Shown piece after piece: positions 22,538 to 30,382 of a stretch of DNA of 33,011 nucleotides. Numbering within the stretch: the stretch's first letter is position 1; each line of letters starts with the position of its first letter. This DNA is from an uncultured Clostridia bacterium (GTDB taxonomy: Bacteria > Bacillota > Clostridia > Oscillospirales > QAMX01). Location of the stretch: positions 1 through 33,011 of the forward strand of contig CALWJF010000034.1 of assembly GCA_944380935.1 (NCBI GenBank), given 5' to 3'. A program made the position numbers and the translations under genes. The notes beneath the pieces are model-generated. The model was given only the letters and a program-made list of their open reading frames with translations, was not told the origin of the DNA and did no database searches.

Positions 22538-23305
22538 TTATTGTAAGCCTTTTGCACGTAAATTACGATAACTTATCTCCAGACATGTAAAAGGATCTTC
22601 TCCATAGCAGTCGTCCTGCTCTACCAGAAGATATTCGGTTCCGGCATCTTCTGCGGCGGATAGGATCGCGTCGAAATTCATATTGCCCTCACCTACTGGT
22701 GCCATGCGCATCCCTTTCAGGCCGTCCCCCAGGACAAAAGCCATATCTTTTAGGTGAATATTGCGGACACGGCCGGAAAGTTTTCGCAGCCATGCTGCCG
22801 CATCGGCCCCGCCGGCTTGTGCCCAATAGGTATCGAATGTGATTGCCAATTCGCGCGGCGTAAAATCTTGCAGCAATCGGTCAAAGAATAATTCATGACC
22901 CTTCCCTGTCCTGGCAAACTCAATATTATGATTGTGATAAGCAAGCTGCATTCCTGCATCTGCAATGTTCTGCGCAACTGGTTTAAAGGTTCGAACGAAT
23001 TCATCATAAGCTTCCATTCCACCCGGCGCCATTCCGATCCCAATAAAGCGGCATCCAAATGTACGGTGTGCTTGGATAACTTGTTGGGTCTGTTGAAGAA
23101 TGCGGGTAGGATTTGTGTGAGTAATAACGCAATGGAGTCCGTTTTCCTGAAGCTTATCCCGAAGCCATGCTGCTTCAAAATCGCAAGTCCCGGAAACTTG
23201 AACAGCAGTATAACCAATATCTGCTACTTTTTTTAGCGCTTCGGCAAAGCCGTCCAGCGTTTTGGTGTATTCCCGAAGCGTATACAATTGAGCGCCGATA
23301 ATCAT
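22538..23305 (-). CDS. Sugar phosphate isomerase/epimerase (xylose isomerase-like TIM barrel)
   Basis: A 255-residue TIM-barrel protein of the AP-endonuclease-2/xylose isomerase-like superfamily. It begins MIIGAQLYTLREYTKTLDGF. It holds the metal-ligand patterns seen in this group: YHNHNIEF, TFDTYWAQAGG (Asp), IHLKDM (His/Asp) and LLVEQDD (Glu). Members interconvert ketoses or act with Gfo/Idh/MocA enzymes in inositol- and 3-keto-sugar pathways. Pairing with the oxidoreductase immediately downstream is typical. AAGGAGATC precedes ATG 23305. It is the first gene of the cassette. No convincing promoter was found in the 62 bases between it and the uxaC terminator. Confidence 0.9.
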   Translation of the reverse strand: MIIGAQLYTLREYTKTLDGFAEALKKVADIGYTAVQVSGTCDFEAAWLRDKLQENGLHCVITHTNPTRILQQTQQVIQAHRTFGCRFIGIGMAPGGMEAYDEFVRTFKPVAQNIADAGMQLAYHNHNIEFARTGKGHELFFDRLLQDFTPRELAITFDTYWAQAGGADAAAWLRKLSGRVRNIHLKDMAFVLGDGLKGMRMAPVGEGNMNFDAILSAAEDAGTEYLLVEQDDCYGEDPFTCLEISYRNLRAKGLQ

Positions 23306-23367
23306 ACCTGATCTCCTTGTATGTTTGAATGAAACTTATACTTTGAAGCATTTAAAAACATTTAGAG

Positions 23368-23412
23368 AAAGCGGCAAAAATCCACAGGACGCCTGCATAT
23401 TTTTGCCGCTTT
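23368..23412 (-). terminator. Terminator after uxaC
   Basis: AAAGCGGCAAAAAT and ATTTTTGCCGCTTT form a 14-bp stem around a 17-base loop, 18 bases beyond the uxaC stop. On the minus strand TTTCTCTAAATG follows. It separates uxaC from the fucosidase cassette. Confidence 0.65.
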
Positions 23413-23430
23413 TAAAATAACAATATCAGA

Positions 23431-24789
23431 TTAATCCAGCATCGTTTTCTTTACATTGCCATAGCAGACCGCTGAAACCAGCCGTTGTGCCAATTCATAG
23501 GAATACTCATCTGCTTCTACCCAGGAACCGACAAGCTCGCAGAAAATACGACGGAAATAGTCGTGCCGCGGATAAGAGAAAAAGCTTCGGCTATCGGTAA
23601 GCATGCCGAGGAAAGAGCCAATATAACCGGTTTCTGCGATGGTTGCACAAACTTCACGAATTCCGCGTTTGTGGTCGAGCATCCACCATGCCGCACCCAC
23701 GATAACATTACGGAAACAACCGGCAATACCGGACATGAGCGCAGTCAGGGCGGGATTCATGGCATATAAAATAGTTTTGGGCAAACCTCCAGCCAGTTCG
23801 ATTGCATCGAGTAAACGAATCATGTCTTTCGGATTGATCTGCCCCATGGTATCGCCACCGACATCCGGACCTAATTCCTGCAAAAGTTTAGTATTGGCGT
23901 TACGAACGGTTGCAACATGCAGCTGCATTACAAGGTCGCGAACGGCATATTCCCGACCAAGGAAAAGATACATATTCCCAAGGAAAGCGCTAAACGCTGC
24001 AGCATCCACAGGCTTACCGGCAATAGCGGCTGCAAATGCAGCTTCCGCCTCTTCGTCAGTCCCGATACGATCCGGAAATGCTTCCAGACCAATATCGGTA
24101 ATCCGGCATCCATGCGCTTTGAAAAAATCAAGCCGGGCAGAAAGCGCAGCTTTTAACTGTGCAACAGTTTGAATTTCCATCCCGGAAGCGGCAGAAAGGC
24201 GGGTTATATATTCCCGATAGCCAGGCGCTTGCAAGTTCATTGCGGCATCTGGGCGGAAAGTTGGTGATACACGGGTTGCCATATTTGGATCCGATGCCAA
24301 TGCAATATGGTATTCTAGCGTATCGGCAGGATCATCGGTTGTAGCTACATATTCAACATTTAATTTTTTCATAACCTTTCGCGGGCTGAGCTGCTCTTTT
24401 TCAATAATTTCATTGCAGGCTATCCAAATGCGTTCTGCACTGCTGCGGTCAAGTAACTCGGTTATGCCGAAAAATGCATCCAATTCCATGCGCGTCCACT
24501 GCGCAACTGGATTCCCGGCAGCCAACTCTAGCGCCTGCGCATAAGCACAAAATTTATCATGCCAGGAAGCAGAACCGGTAATAAGGGATTCGTCAATTCC
24601 TGCAGCACGCATAACGCGCCATTTATAATGATCTCCGCCAAGCATAACCTGCCCGACGTTGGTAAAAGGCTTGTCCTCGTAAATTTCTTTTGGGGAAAGA
24701 TGGCAGTGATAGTCAATAATCGGCAGGCTACGGACCTGCTGGTACAGCATTCTTCCCGTCTGATTTGCAATCATATAGCTGTCTTTCAT
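23431..24789 (-). CDS. uxaC: Glucuronate isomerase
   Basis: A 452-residue member of the amidohydrolase-fold uronate isomerase family, which converts D-glucuronate to D-fructuronate and D-galacturonate to D-tagaturonate. DYHCHLSP (residues 26-33) carries the two metal-binding His. VEYVATTDDPADTL near 148-161 is also conserved, and WWMLDHKRGIREV and SFFSYPRHDYFRRI toward the C-terminus are strongly characteristic. The length is slightly under the usual 465-470 but no motif is missing. AAGGATGG lies before ATG 24789. It has its own promoter and terminator. Its pathway partners kdgA, kdgK and uxuB lie about 5 kb away on the other strand. Confidence 0.95.
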   Translation of the reverse strand: MKDSYMIANQTGRMLYQQVRSLPIIDYHCHLSPKEIYEDKPFTNVGQVMLGGDHYKWRVMRAAGIDESLITGSASWHDKFCAYAQALELAAGNPVAQWTRMELDAFFGITELLDRSSAERIWIACNEIIEKEQLSPRKVMKKLNVEYVATTDDPADTLEYHIALASDPNMATRVSPTFRPDAAMNLQAPGYREYITRLSAASGMEIQTVAQLKAALSARLDFFKAHGCRITDIGLEAFPDRIGTDEEAEAAFAAAIAGKPVDAAAFSAFLGNMYLFLGREYAVRDLVMQLHVATVRNANTKLLQELGPDVGGDTMGQINPKDMIRLLDAIELAGGLPKTILYAMNPALTALMSGIAGCFRNVIVGAAWWMLDHKRGIREVCATIAETGYIGSFLGMLTDSRSFFSYPRHDYFRRIFCELVGSWVEADEYSYELAQRLVSAVCYGNVKKTMLD

Positions 24790-24822
24790 TTTAAATGCAC
24801 CATCCTTGAATTTGGTATTTTT

Positions 24823-24851
24823 ATTTTAACATATTTCCCATCGGGATTCAA
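24823..24851 (-). promoter_or_regulatory. Promoter of uxaC
   Basis: On the minus strand TTGAAT (24851-24846), a 17-base spacer, TAAAAT (24828-24823). Confidence 0.6.
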
Positions 24852-24937
24852 TCGCTCTCATTCATTTTCCCTCTATTCAAGAGGAAAAAAGCATGTTACA
24901 ATACCAGTTGTGAGAAATTTACTGTCAGGAGGTTCCT

Positions 24938-25777
24938 ATGAATGCGGAACTTTTAAATACCTTGAAACCGAAAATTCATGAAGTAGGAATTAAACATGGG
25001 GTTGTTAATCGTGTAAAAAATCTTATTGCCAATACCAAGCCAAATCCGGAAAAATTATTTGTGATTGAAGGAATTTGGGCGCATAATAAAGCGGAAATAA
25101 CACAACTCCCTATTGTCAGTTTTCTGATTTGTCCAGAGTATATTTATACACCAGAATCCGAAGCGCTTGTCATGCGTTTTGCTGAAAAAGTGGAATGTGT
25201 TTATGTTGTATCCGCAAAAACATTTGACAGGCTCAGTGAGCGGGATAAACCGGATGGGCTTTTATCGATCTGCCGTTTCCCGGTAAAACGGCCTGAGGAT
25301 CTCGTTTTGCCGGAACGGGCAGGCGTCGTTGTACTAGATGGATTGGAAATTCCAGGGAATATCGGGACGATTATCCGTACTTGTGACGGAGCTGCGATTG
25401 ATGCGATTTTGGTATGCAATCGTCGAGCTCGTCTTTCTCATCCAAAAGTAATTAAGGGCAGTATGGGCGCAGCATTTCGAATCCCTATTGTGGAATTTGA
25501 AACAGGAGTGGATTGTTCTGCCTGGCTGCAGAAAAACGGATTTTCCATCTATCTTGCAGATACCCGTGCTGAAAAAACCTATTACGAATACGATTATTCC
25601 GGACGAAGCGCATTGATAATGGGCAGCGAGCGCTATGGGATTCATAAAGAGTGGTATCAAAATAATCCCAATATGTTGATGATTCCTATGTTGGGAATCT
25701 GCGATTCATTAAATGTTGGCGTGGCTGCCTCAATTCTGATTTACGAGATGAGCTTGAAAATTAAGAGAATGAAATAA
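24938..25777 (+). CDS. SpoU/TrmH family RNA 2'-O-methyltransferase
   Basis: A 279-residue SPOUT methyltransferase that should methylate a ribose 2'-OH in tRNA or rRNA with S-adenosylmethionine. Residues 1-120 form a substrate-binding region (GVVNRVKNLI, FVIEGIWAHNKAE, LSERDKPDGLLSIC). The knot motifs are LDGLEIPGNIGTIIRTCDGAA (near 134-154), IMGSERYGI (near 224-232) and IPMLGICDSLNVGVAASILIYE (near 247-268), the last holding the conserved Ser-Leu-Asn. Motif 2 has GSERYG in place of the more common GxExxG with small residues. AGGAGG precedes ATG 24938. Single gene, divergent from uxaC. Confidence 0.92.
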   Translation: MNAELLNTLKPKIHEVGIKHGVVNRVKNLIANTKPNPEKLFVIEGIWAHNKAEITQLPIVSFLICPEYIYTPESEALVMRFAEKVECVYVVSAKTFDRLSERDKPDGLLSICRFPVKRPEDLVLPERAGVVVLDGLEIPGNIGTIIRTCDGAAIDAILVCNRRARLSHPKVIKGSMGAAFRIPIVEFETGVDCSAWLQKNGFSIYLADTRAEKTYYEYDYSGRSALIMGSERYGIHKEWYQNNPNMLMIPMLGICDSLNVGVAASILIYEMSLKIKRMK

Positions 25778-25896
25778 ACTCTTGTAAAGACGCCGAAAAT
25801 AAATTATAAGTTTGCTTCTTTTTTAGCTTTTTTTCTATAGTATTTATCGTAAGTTCATACTATACTAAGAATAATTATTATAGACGAGGTGTGGGA

Positions 25897-26973
25897 ATGG
25901 AACAGAAAAAACGGTCGGCTTTCCGCAGATTTTTGGATAAGCAGGGCATTACGCTTTCTCCGAAAGTGTATTTTATTGACGCTATGGGATCACTTGCAAT
26001 GGGCTTGTTTGCATCGCTGTTGATCTCTACGATTTTCAGTACATTGGGGAGTTGGACAGGTTTTTCTCTTTTTATAGAGGCGGCTGATTTTACACAGGCG
26101 GTTACAGGTGCTGCTCTTGGTGTCTCGGTTGCTTATGCATTGAAAGCGCCGCCGCTTGTATTATTTTCTGCTGCGTCTGTGGGCTATGCGGGCAACGCTT
26201 TAGGCGGAACCTTTATGCTTGACGGTGTGGAAAAGGCATTGACTGCAGGCCCGGCAGGTGCGTTTATTGCGGCGATTATCGCGGTTGAACTCGGGAAATT
26301 GGTATCTAAAACTACAAAAGTTGATATTTTGGTTACGCCAACAGTTACGATTTTATCCGGTTTATTGATTGCAAAATTGGTTTGTCCATGGATTGCTTAC
26401 ATTATGTATGCTTTGGGAAGTTTTGTTAATACCGCAACGGAGATGCAGCCTTTTATTATGGGAATCCTAGTTTCGGTGATCGTTGGTATCGTGCTTACGC
26501 TTCCGATCAGTTCTGCTGCACTGTGCGCTATGATCGGGATATCCGGTCTTGCGGGAGGCGCGGCAACGGCTGGGTGTTGTGCGCAAATGATTGGATTTGC
26601 CGTTATTAGTTTCCGGGAAAACCGTTGGGGCGGACTGGTAGCACAAGGTCTTGGAACGTCTATGCTTCAGATGGGCAATATTTGTCGGAAACCAGCCATA
26701 TGGATCGCACCGACTTTGGCTTCTGCGATTACTGGGCCTTTGGCTACCTTACTGTTTAAATTAGAATGTACGGGAGTTTCTGCTGGTATGGGTACTTGCG
26801 GACTTGTTGGTCCGCTTGGGATCATTAGTGCAATGGGTACAGAAAGCGTCACGATGTGGATTGGCCTTATACTTATCTGTTTTATTCTCCCTGCAGTATT
26901 TTCGTTTATAATCAACGAAGTTTTGCGGAAAATTGGTCTGATTAAAACGGGAGATATGAAACTGGATCTTTAA
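25897..26973 (+). CDS. PTS EIIC-like membrane protein (PTS_EIIC_2 type), without EIIA/EIIB
   Basis: A 358-residue polytopic protein with about ten membrane helices, rich in Gly and Ala. FLDKQGITLSPKVYFIDAMGSLAMGLFASLLISTIF and the later GMGTCGLVGPLGIISAMG match my recollection of the PTS_EIIC_2 family. These are related to sugar-channel EIIC subunits but usually lack fused or adjacent phosphorylation domains. No EIIA, EIIB or HPr gene is nearby, so phosphotransfer-driven sugar uptake is unproven. GTG 25891 opens the frame, but GAGGTG (25884-25889) is correctly spaced only for ATG 25897. The gene stands alone and ends in a hairpin. Confidence 0.82.
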   Translation: MEQKKRSAFRRFLDKQGITLSPKVYFIDAMGSLAMGLFASLLISTIFSTLGSWTGFSLFIEAADFTQAVTGAALGVSVAYALKAPPLVLFSAASVGYAGNALGGTFMLDGVEKALTAGPAGAFIAAIIAVELGKLVSKTTKVDILVTPTVTILSGLLIAKLVCPWIAYIMYALGSFVNTATEMQPFIMGILVSVIVGIVLTLPISSAALCAMIGISGLAGGAATAGCCAQMIGFAVISFRENRWGGLVAQGLGTSMLQMGNICRKPAIWIAPTLASAITGPLATLLFKLECTGVSAGMGTCGLVGPLGIISAMGTESVTMWIGLILICFILPAVFSFIINEVLRKIGLIKTGDMKLDL

Positions 26974-27006
26974 TTTAAGCGTTATCCTGAAAATTTTAAT
27001 ATCCAA

Positions 27007-27050
27007 ATCGAAGCCGTACCGTCGGGATTCTTCAGCGGTACGGCTTCGAT
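27007..27050 (+). terminator. Hairpin terminator after the EIIC-like gene
   Basis: ATCGAAGCCGTACCG and CGGTACGGCTTCGAT form a perfect 15-bp stem around 14 bases. The T-tract is short (GTTTC). Confidence 0.7.
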
Positions 27051-27097
27051 GTTTCGGCCCTGTATATTGTGTTTTTCCTATGGGTAAGGGTAATAAA

Positions 27098-27126
27098 TTG
27101 ACTTTTATTTATAAATACGTTATACT
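27098..27126 (+). promoter_or_regulatory. Promoter of the zinc-ribbon membrane protein gene
   Basis: TTGACT (27098-27103), a 17-base spacer, TATACT (27121-27126). Confidence 0.7.
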
Positions 27127-27172
27127 GAATCCCAAAAGGGCTAGGCTTGCTAGAATTGGAAAAGGAGAAATC

Positions 27173-27559
27173 ATGAAAAGTATTAAACCTGGTCGGGCTC
27201 CATCGATGATGAGCGCTGCCATGTCGGTTATTGTTGGTATTTTTGGAGTTGTCTGGACAATAATTGCCGCAAATATCAGCGGGATAATGGCAATTTTTGG
27301 AATAATATTTATAATTATTGCAATTGTACAAGCGGTTTACCATTATAAGAATGCGACAAGCCAAAATCGCTATTCGTCTTTTGATGTGGTTGACAGCGCT
27401 GAGGAACCAGACCCGCTTAATAACCGGTATGGACAGAGCAGTAGCAGCGGCCCTGTTTCTCAGGAAGAGCAGGCTGCATCGGCTGGATTTTGTCCATACT
27501 GCGGCACGCCAATGAAAAAGGGATTTGTATTTTGCCCGAAATGCGGAAAACGCAGATGA
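27173..27559 (+). CDS. Small membrane protein with C-terminal zinc ribbon
   Basis: A 128-residue protein. Two membrane helices span about 13-34 and 38-56 (SVIVGIFGVVWTIIAANI, IMAIFGIIFIIIAIVQAVY). A polar Ser-rich linker follows, then a zinc ribbon at the end: FCPYCGTPMKKGFVFCPKCGKR, CX2C repeated (residues 106-128). The start ATG 27173 is set by AAAGGAG and by the promoter at 27098-27126, with a start site past the earlier in-frame ATG. Many Firmicutes carry such 'zinc-ribbon domain' membrane proteins with no assigned function. It lies between a promoter and a terminator as a single gene. Confidence 0.8.
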   Translation: MKSIKPGRAPSMMSAAMSVIVGIFGVVWTIIAANISGIMAIFGIIFIIIAIVQAVYHYKNATSQNRYSSFDVVDSAEEPDPLNNRYGQSSSSGPVSQEEQAASAGFCPYCGTPMKKGFVFCPKCGKRR

Positions 27560-27658
27560 GAATTCAATGCGAAAGAAATTTGTTTAAAATTATGAGAGAT
27601 TGCCTGTGAGATGCAATACGACGATAGCATAACCAGTCTTTGCAGTATGGAACGGAAT

Positions 27659-27697
27659 AAAAACTGCCTTGTTTTGAAGACAAGGCAGTTTTTATGT
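27659..27697. terminator. Two-way terminator
   Basis: AAAAACTGCCTTG and CAAGGCAGTTTTT form a 13-bp stem with a nine-base loop. T-runs on both strands suit the two convergent genes on either side. Confidence 0.85.
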
Positions 27698-27720
27698 ACG
27701 GATATAGATAAAAGTCTTAT

Positions 27721-28671
27721 TTATAACCCCATAGTTTCCATAATTGTTTGAAACCGGGTATAGGCATGCTGTGCACCTTGACGGTTAGGATATTTTCGGT
27801 AAAATGCTTCGATATACAAAATCAGATTTAAATAAATATCGTACCATAAAATACGTTCCTTTTGCTGCTCGGAAAAATGCTCAATACCATATCCCCTTAA
27901 GAAATTGGTATTCCATGTAAAACTGCGGAAATTGTATTCCATTAATGGATCTCCCCAAAGTGCGCGTTCCCAGTCAATAATTCCAACAATATCATTATTC
28001 TGGATTAGCAGATTTCCATCCCAAGTATCCCAATGGATCAGGCATGGCGTATTTACTTCCATAAAAATAGCTTTCCTGGTTTGCAAATATGCAAGAATAC
28101 ATGCTGGTTCCCTCCCAAGAGAGATGTTTTGAGTCTGTGCGTTTTGTAAAAGCGCTTCCATCATTTGAAAAAAAGAGGAAAACCAGTCTGAAGTACAGAA
28201 CAGCCCGGAAAGTAATCCGTAGTGTTTGCCATGAATTTGGTGCAGGGATTTCAAAATCCTTCCAAGATCGAAATAAAGTTTTTGAAGCACAATAGAATCC
28301 AGATGGCTTTTAATTTTTGCAAGACTTTCACCGGACAAACATTCCATAATAAAAAATGGGCTGTCGCAAAGCGTACATTGATCATTTGCTACGTAAACTT
28401 GCGCCACCGGAATTTCGGTATTCGTCTGTGCCAGGCGCATTGCGGCCACCTCGGATTGCATCATCCCTTTTTCGTATTGTAACAGGTTGTCTTCGCTGGA
28501 AGGTGCAATCTTTATAATTGCGGTTCGTCCATCGGCCAGACGCAGTTTATATGCAGCATTACAATATCCTTCGGTTAGTTCTTCTGCCTCTAAAAGATTG
28601 ACGGATAAGGTTTGCAACACCATTTTCGAAAGCTGCTGAAAATTCTTTTTGTTTTTGGTTGCGCTTTCCAT
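27721..28671 (-). CDS. Aminoglycoside phosphotransferase (APH) family kinase
   Basis: A 316-residue small-molecule kinase of the APH/choline kinase fold. The N-lobe has YCNAAYKLRLADGRTAIIKIAP with the ATP-binding Lys. ECLSGESL is the hinge. The catalytic loop HWDTWDGNLLIQ (Brenner motif HxDxxxxN) is followed by IVGIIDWERALWGDPLMEY, which carries the metal-binding Asp. The frame opens at GTG 28680, but AAGGGGAG directly abuts that codon, so ATG 28671, eight bases further, is preferred. Substrates in this family range from antibiotics to choline, fructosamines and homoserine. Resistance should not be assumed. Divergent from the Nudix gene. Confidence 0.88.
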   Translation of the reverse strand: MESATKNKKNFQQLSKMVLQTLSVNLLEAEELTEGYCNAAYKLRLADGRTAIIKIAPSSEDNLLQYEKGMMQSEVAAMRLAQTNTEIPVAQVYVANDQCTLCDSPFFIMECLSGESLAKIKSHLDSIVLQKLYFDLGRILKSLHQIHGKHYGLLSGLFCTSDWFSSFFQMMEALLQNAQTQNISLGREPACILAYLQTRKAIFMEVNTPCLIHWDTWDGNLLIQNNDIVGIIDWERALWGDPLMEYNFRSFTWNTNFLRGYGIEHFSEQQKERILWYDIYLNLILYIEAFYRKYPNRQGAQHAYTRFQTIMETMGL

Positions 28672-28719
28672 CACCAGCACTCCCCTTTTGAACGGTTATT
28701 TATATATTCGATTTTCGCA

Positions 28720-28748
28720 ATTATATCAAAAATCAGCAATGGGTTCAA
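28720..28748 (-). promoter_or_regulatory. Promoter of the APH-type kinase gene
   Basis: On the minus strand TTGAAC (28748-28743), a 17-base spacer, TATAAT (28725-28720). Confidence 0.7.
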
Positions 28749-28890
28749 GTTTTTTCAACATATCAACAAAAAGGTATGATTATTAAACATTATCACCATA
28801 AGTATGCATAAAAGTCTCGCAACAAAGATGGAATTATGTTATAATTTATTTGTTTACAACAGAAAATTGTGAAGGATAACAGGAATACTC

Positions 28891-29385
28891 ATGAAGAATA
28901 CGACGCTTTGTTATATTGAGAAGGATGGTGCCTATCTGATGCTCCATCGTACCAAAAAAGAAAATGACGGCAACCATAATAAATGGATTGGAGTTGGCGG
29001 TCATTGTGAAGAAAATGAGAGCCCCGACGAATGCATTCGTCGGGAGGTTTTGGAAGAAACCGGACTTGTTTTGCATCAGCTCTCTTATCGTGGTTTGGTT
29101 ACCTTTGTAAGTGATTTGTATGAGGGCGAATATATGCATATCTTTACAAGCACCGTCTTTTCCGGTTTAATCTCAGCATGCGATGAAGGCGAACTTCTTT
29201 GGGTTCAGAAGACTCAGGTGCCCTCTCTTCCAATATGGGAAGGTGATCGAATTTTTTTAAATTTATTAGCGGAAAACGCACCATTTTTTTCATTGAAGCT
29301 GGTTTATACGGGTAGTATATTGAATTGTGCGATATTAAATGGGATAAGCCTGGATTTTAGGCAAAATTCCAGAGATTTCCTTTGA
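28891..29385 (+). CDS. Nudix hydrolase (8-oxo-dGTP diphosphatase-like)
   Basis: A 164-residue Nudix protein. The Nudix box begins GGHCEENESPDE (from about residue 36) and ends REVLEETGL, containing the REVLEE core that binds Mg2+. The opening NTTLCYIEKDGAYLMLHRTKKEND and GKWIGVGG-like NKWIGVGG match the MutT/YtkD branch that sanitises oxidised dGTP. The end, WEGDRIFLNLLAENAPFFSLKLVY, is also typical of that branch. GAAGGATAACAGGAAT precedes ATG 28891, and a TATAAT at 28840-28845 with a weak -35 lies upstream. Substrate specificity cannot be fixed from sequence. Confidence 0.9.
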   Translation: MKNTTLCYIEKDGAYLMLHRTKKENDGNHNKWIGVGGHCEENESPDECIRREVLEETGLVLHQLSYRGLVTFVSDLYEGEYMHIFTSTVFSGLISACDEGELLWVQKTQVPSLPIWEGDRIFLNLLAENAPFFSLKLVYTGSILNCAILNGISLDFRQNSRDFL

Positions 29386-29464
29386 TATTTTTAACAGACG
29401 AACCTGAAAGTATCAAAGGGAAAGACAATTTTTAAGGTGGCTGTGCAAAAACAGGAAAGAATAC

Positions 29465-29493
29465 TGGACTTTTTACGAATTCCGACGTATAAT
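29465..29493 (+). promoter_or_regulatory. Promoter of the kdgA-kdgK-uxuB operon
   Basis: TGGACT (29465-29470), a 17-base spacer, TATAAT (29488-29493). It is 36 bases before ATG 29530. Confidence 0.6.
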
Positions 29494-29529
29494 AAAATTA
29501 TCCTGTATAACATGGATTTGGAGGAAAAT

Positions 29530-30369
29530 ATGAACGATATTATTAAACAAATCGGCCTGATTGGCATTGTACCGGTTATTGCACTTGACCGTACTGAGGA
29601 TGCGCAGCCTCTGGCCGGTGCGCTGATAGAGGGTGGACTCCCCTGCGCGGAGGTTACTTTCCGGACGGCAGCAGCAGAGGAATCTATCCGGATAATGGCT
29701 GAAAAGTATCCGGAACTTTTAGTCGGTGCCGGTACGGTACTTACGCCCGAACAGGCGGATCGTGCTGTAGCTGCCGGTGCAAAGTTTATTGTCAGTCCCG
29801 GGCTGAATCCTAAAGTTGTAGCACATTGCATAGAAATTGGGATCCCAGTTGTTCCCGGTTGTGCGACGCCTTCTGATATTGAGACGGCGCTTGGTTTTGG
29901 ATTGGATGTTGTAAAGTTCTTTCCGGCAGAACCTTCGGGTGGCATAGCAATGATTAAAGCGCTGGCTGGTCCGTATGTCAATGTCCGTTTTATGCCGACC
30001 GGTGGAATAAATGCTAAAAATGTCACTTCCTACCTTGATTATGAAAAGATTGTTGCTTGCGGCGGTACCTGGATGATTGATAAAGCAATGATTAAAGCGG
30101 GCGATTTTGCCGGAATTGCGCGTCTGACCCGTGAAGCTGTGAATGCAATGCTTGGCTTCCGTGTGAGATCCAGCGCAAGTGGGGCGCTTTCCCCTTTCTT
30201 TGGAAACGAAGGTCGCGGTACGGTGATAGAAACCAACTACATAGATCGCGCAATGGATCATCTTGGCCGTCGAGGCGTAAAATTTGATGATTCTACTGCG
30301 ATTTATGATGGGAAAAAGCTTATTTCGATAAAAGTCAGTGGTACTGACGTGACTTTAGCTGCAAAATAA
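29530..30369 (+). CDS. kdgA: KDPG/KHG aldolase with a shortened C-terminal VOC-like extension
   Basis: A 279-residue class I aldolase that cleaves 2-keto-3-deoxy-6-phosphogluconate to pyruvate and glyceraldehyde-3-phosphate. Residues 1-208 are the TIM barrel: Glu41 and Arg45 in EVTFR, VGAGTVLT (65-72), FIVSPGLNPKVV, and the Schiff-base Lys129 in DVVKFFPAE. MPTGGI (155-160) binds phosphate. After the barrel, residues 209-279 carry a piece (VIETNYIDRAMDHLGRRGVKF, then YDGKKLISI) that resembles the end of the VOC-like domain fused to some clostridial KDPG aldolases. The first half of that domain seems to be missing. ATG 29530 is set by GGAGG and by the promoter; in-frame upstream sequence overlaps the promoter. 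Confidence 0.92.
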   Translation: MNDIIKQIGLIGIVPVIALDRTEDAQPLAGALIEGGLPCAEVTFRTAAAEESIRIMAEKYPELLVGAGTVLTPEQADRAVAAGAKFIVSPGLNPKVVAHCIEIGIPVVPGCATPSDIETALGFGLDVVKFFPAEPSGGIAMIKALAGPYVNVRFMPTGGINAKNVTSYLDYEKIVACGGTWMIDKAMIKAGDFAGIARLTREAVNAMLGFRVRSSASGALSPFFGNEGRGTVIETNYIDRAMDHLGRRGVKFDDSTAIYDGKKLISIKVSGTDVTLAAK

Positions 30370-30382
30370 AACGGAGGATACT

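Noticed and set aside
27721-28671. An aminoglycoside resistance gene
   Set aside because: The fold is APH, but nothing in the sequence or context identifies an antibiotic substrate. The family includes many metabolic kinases.
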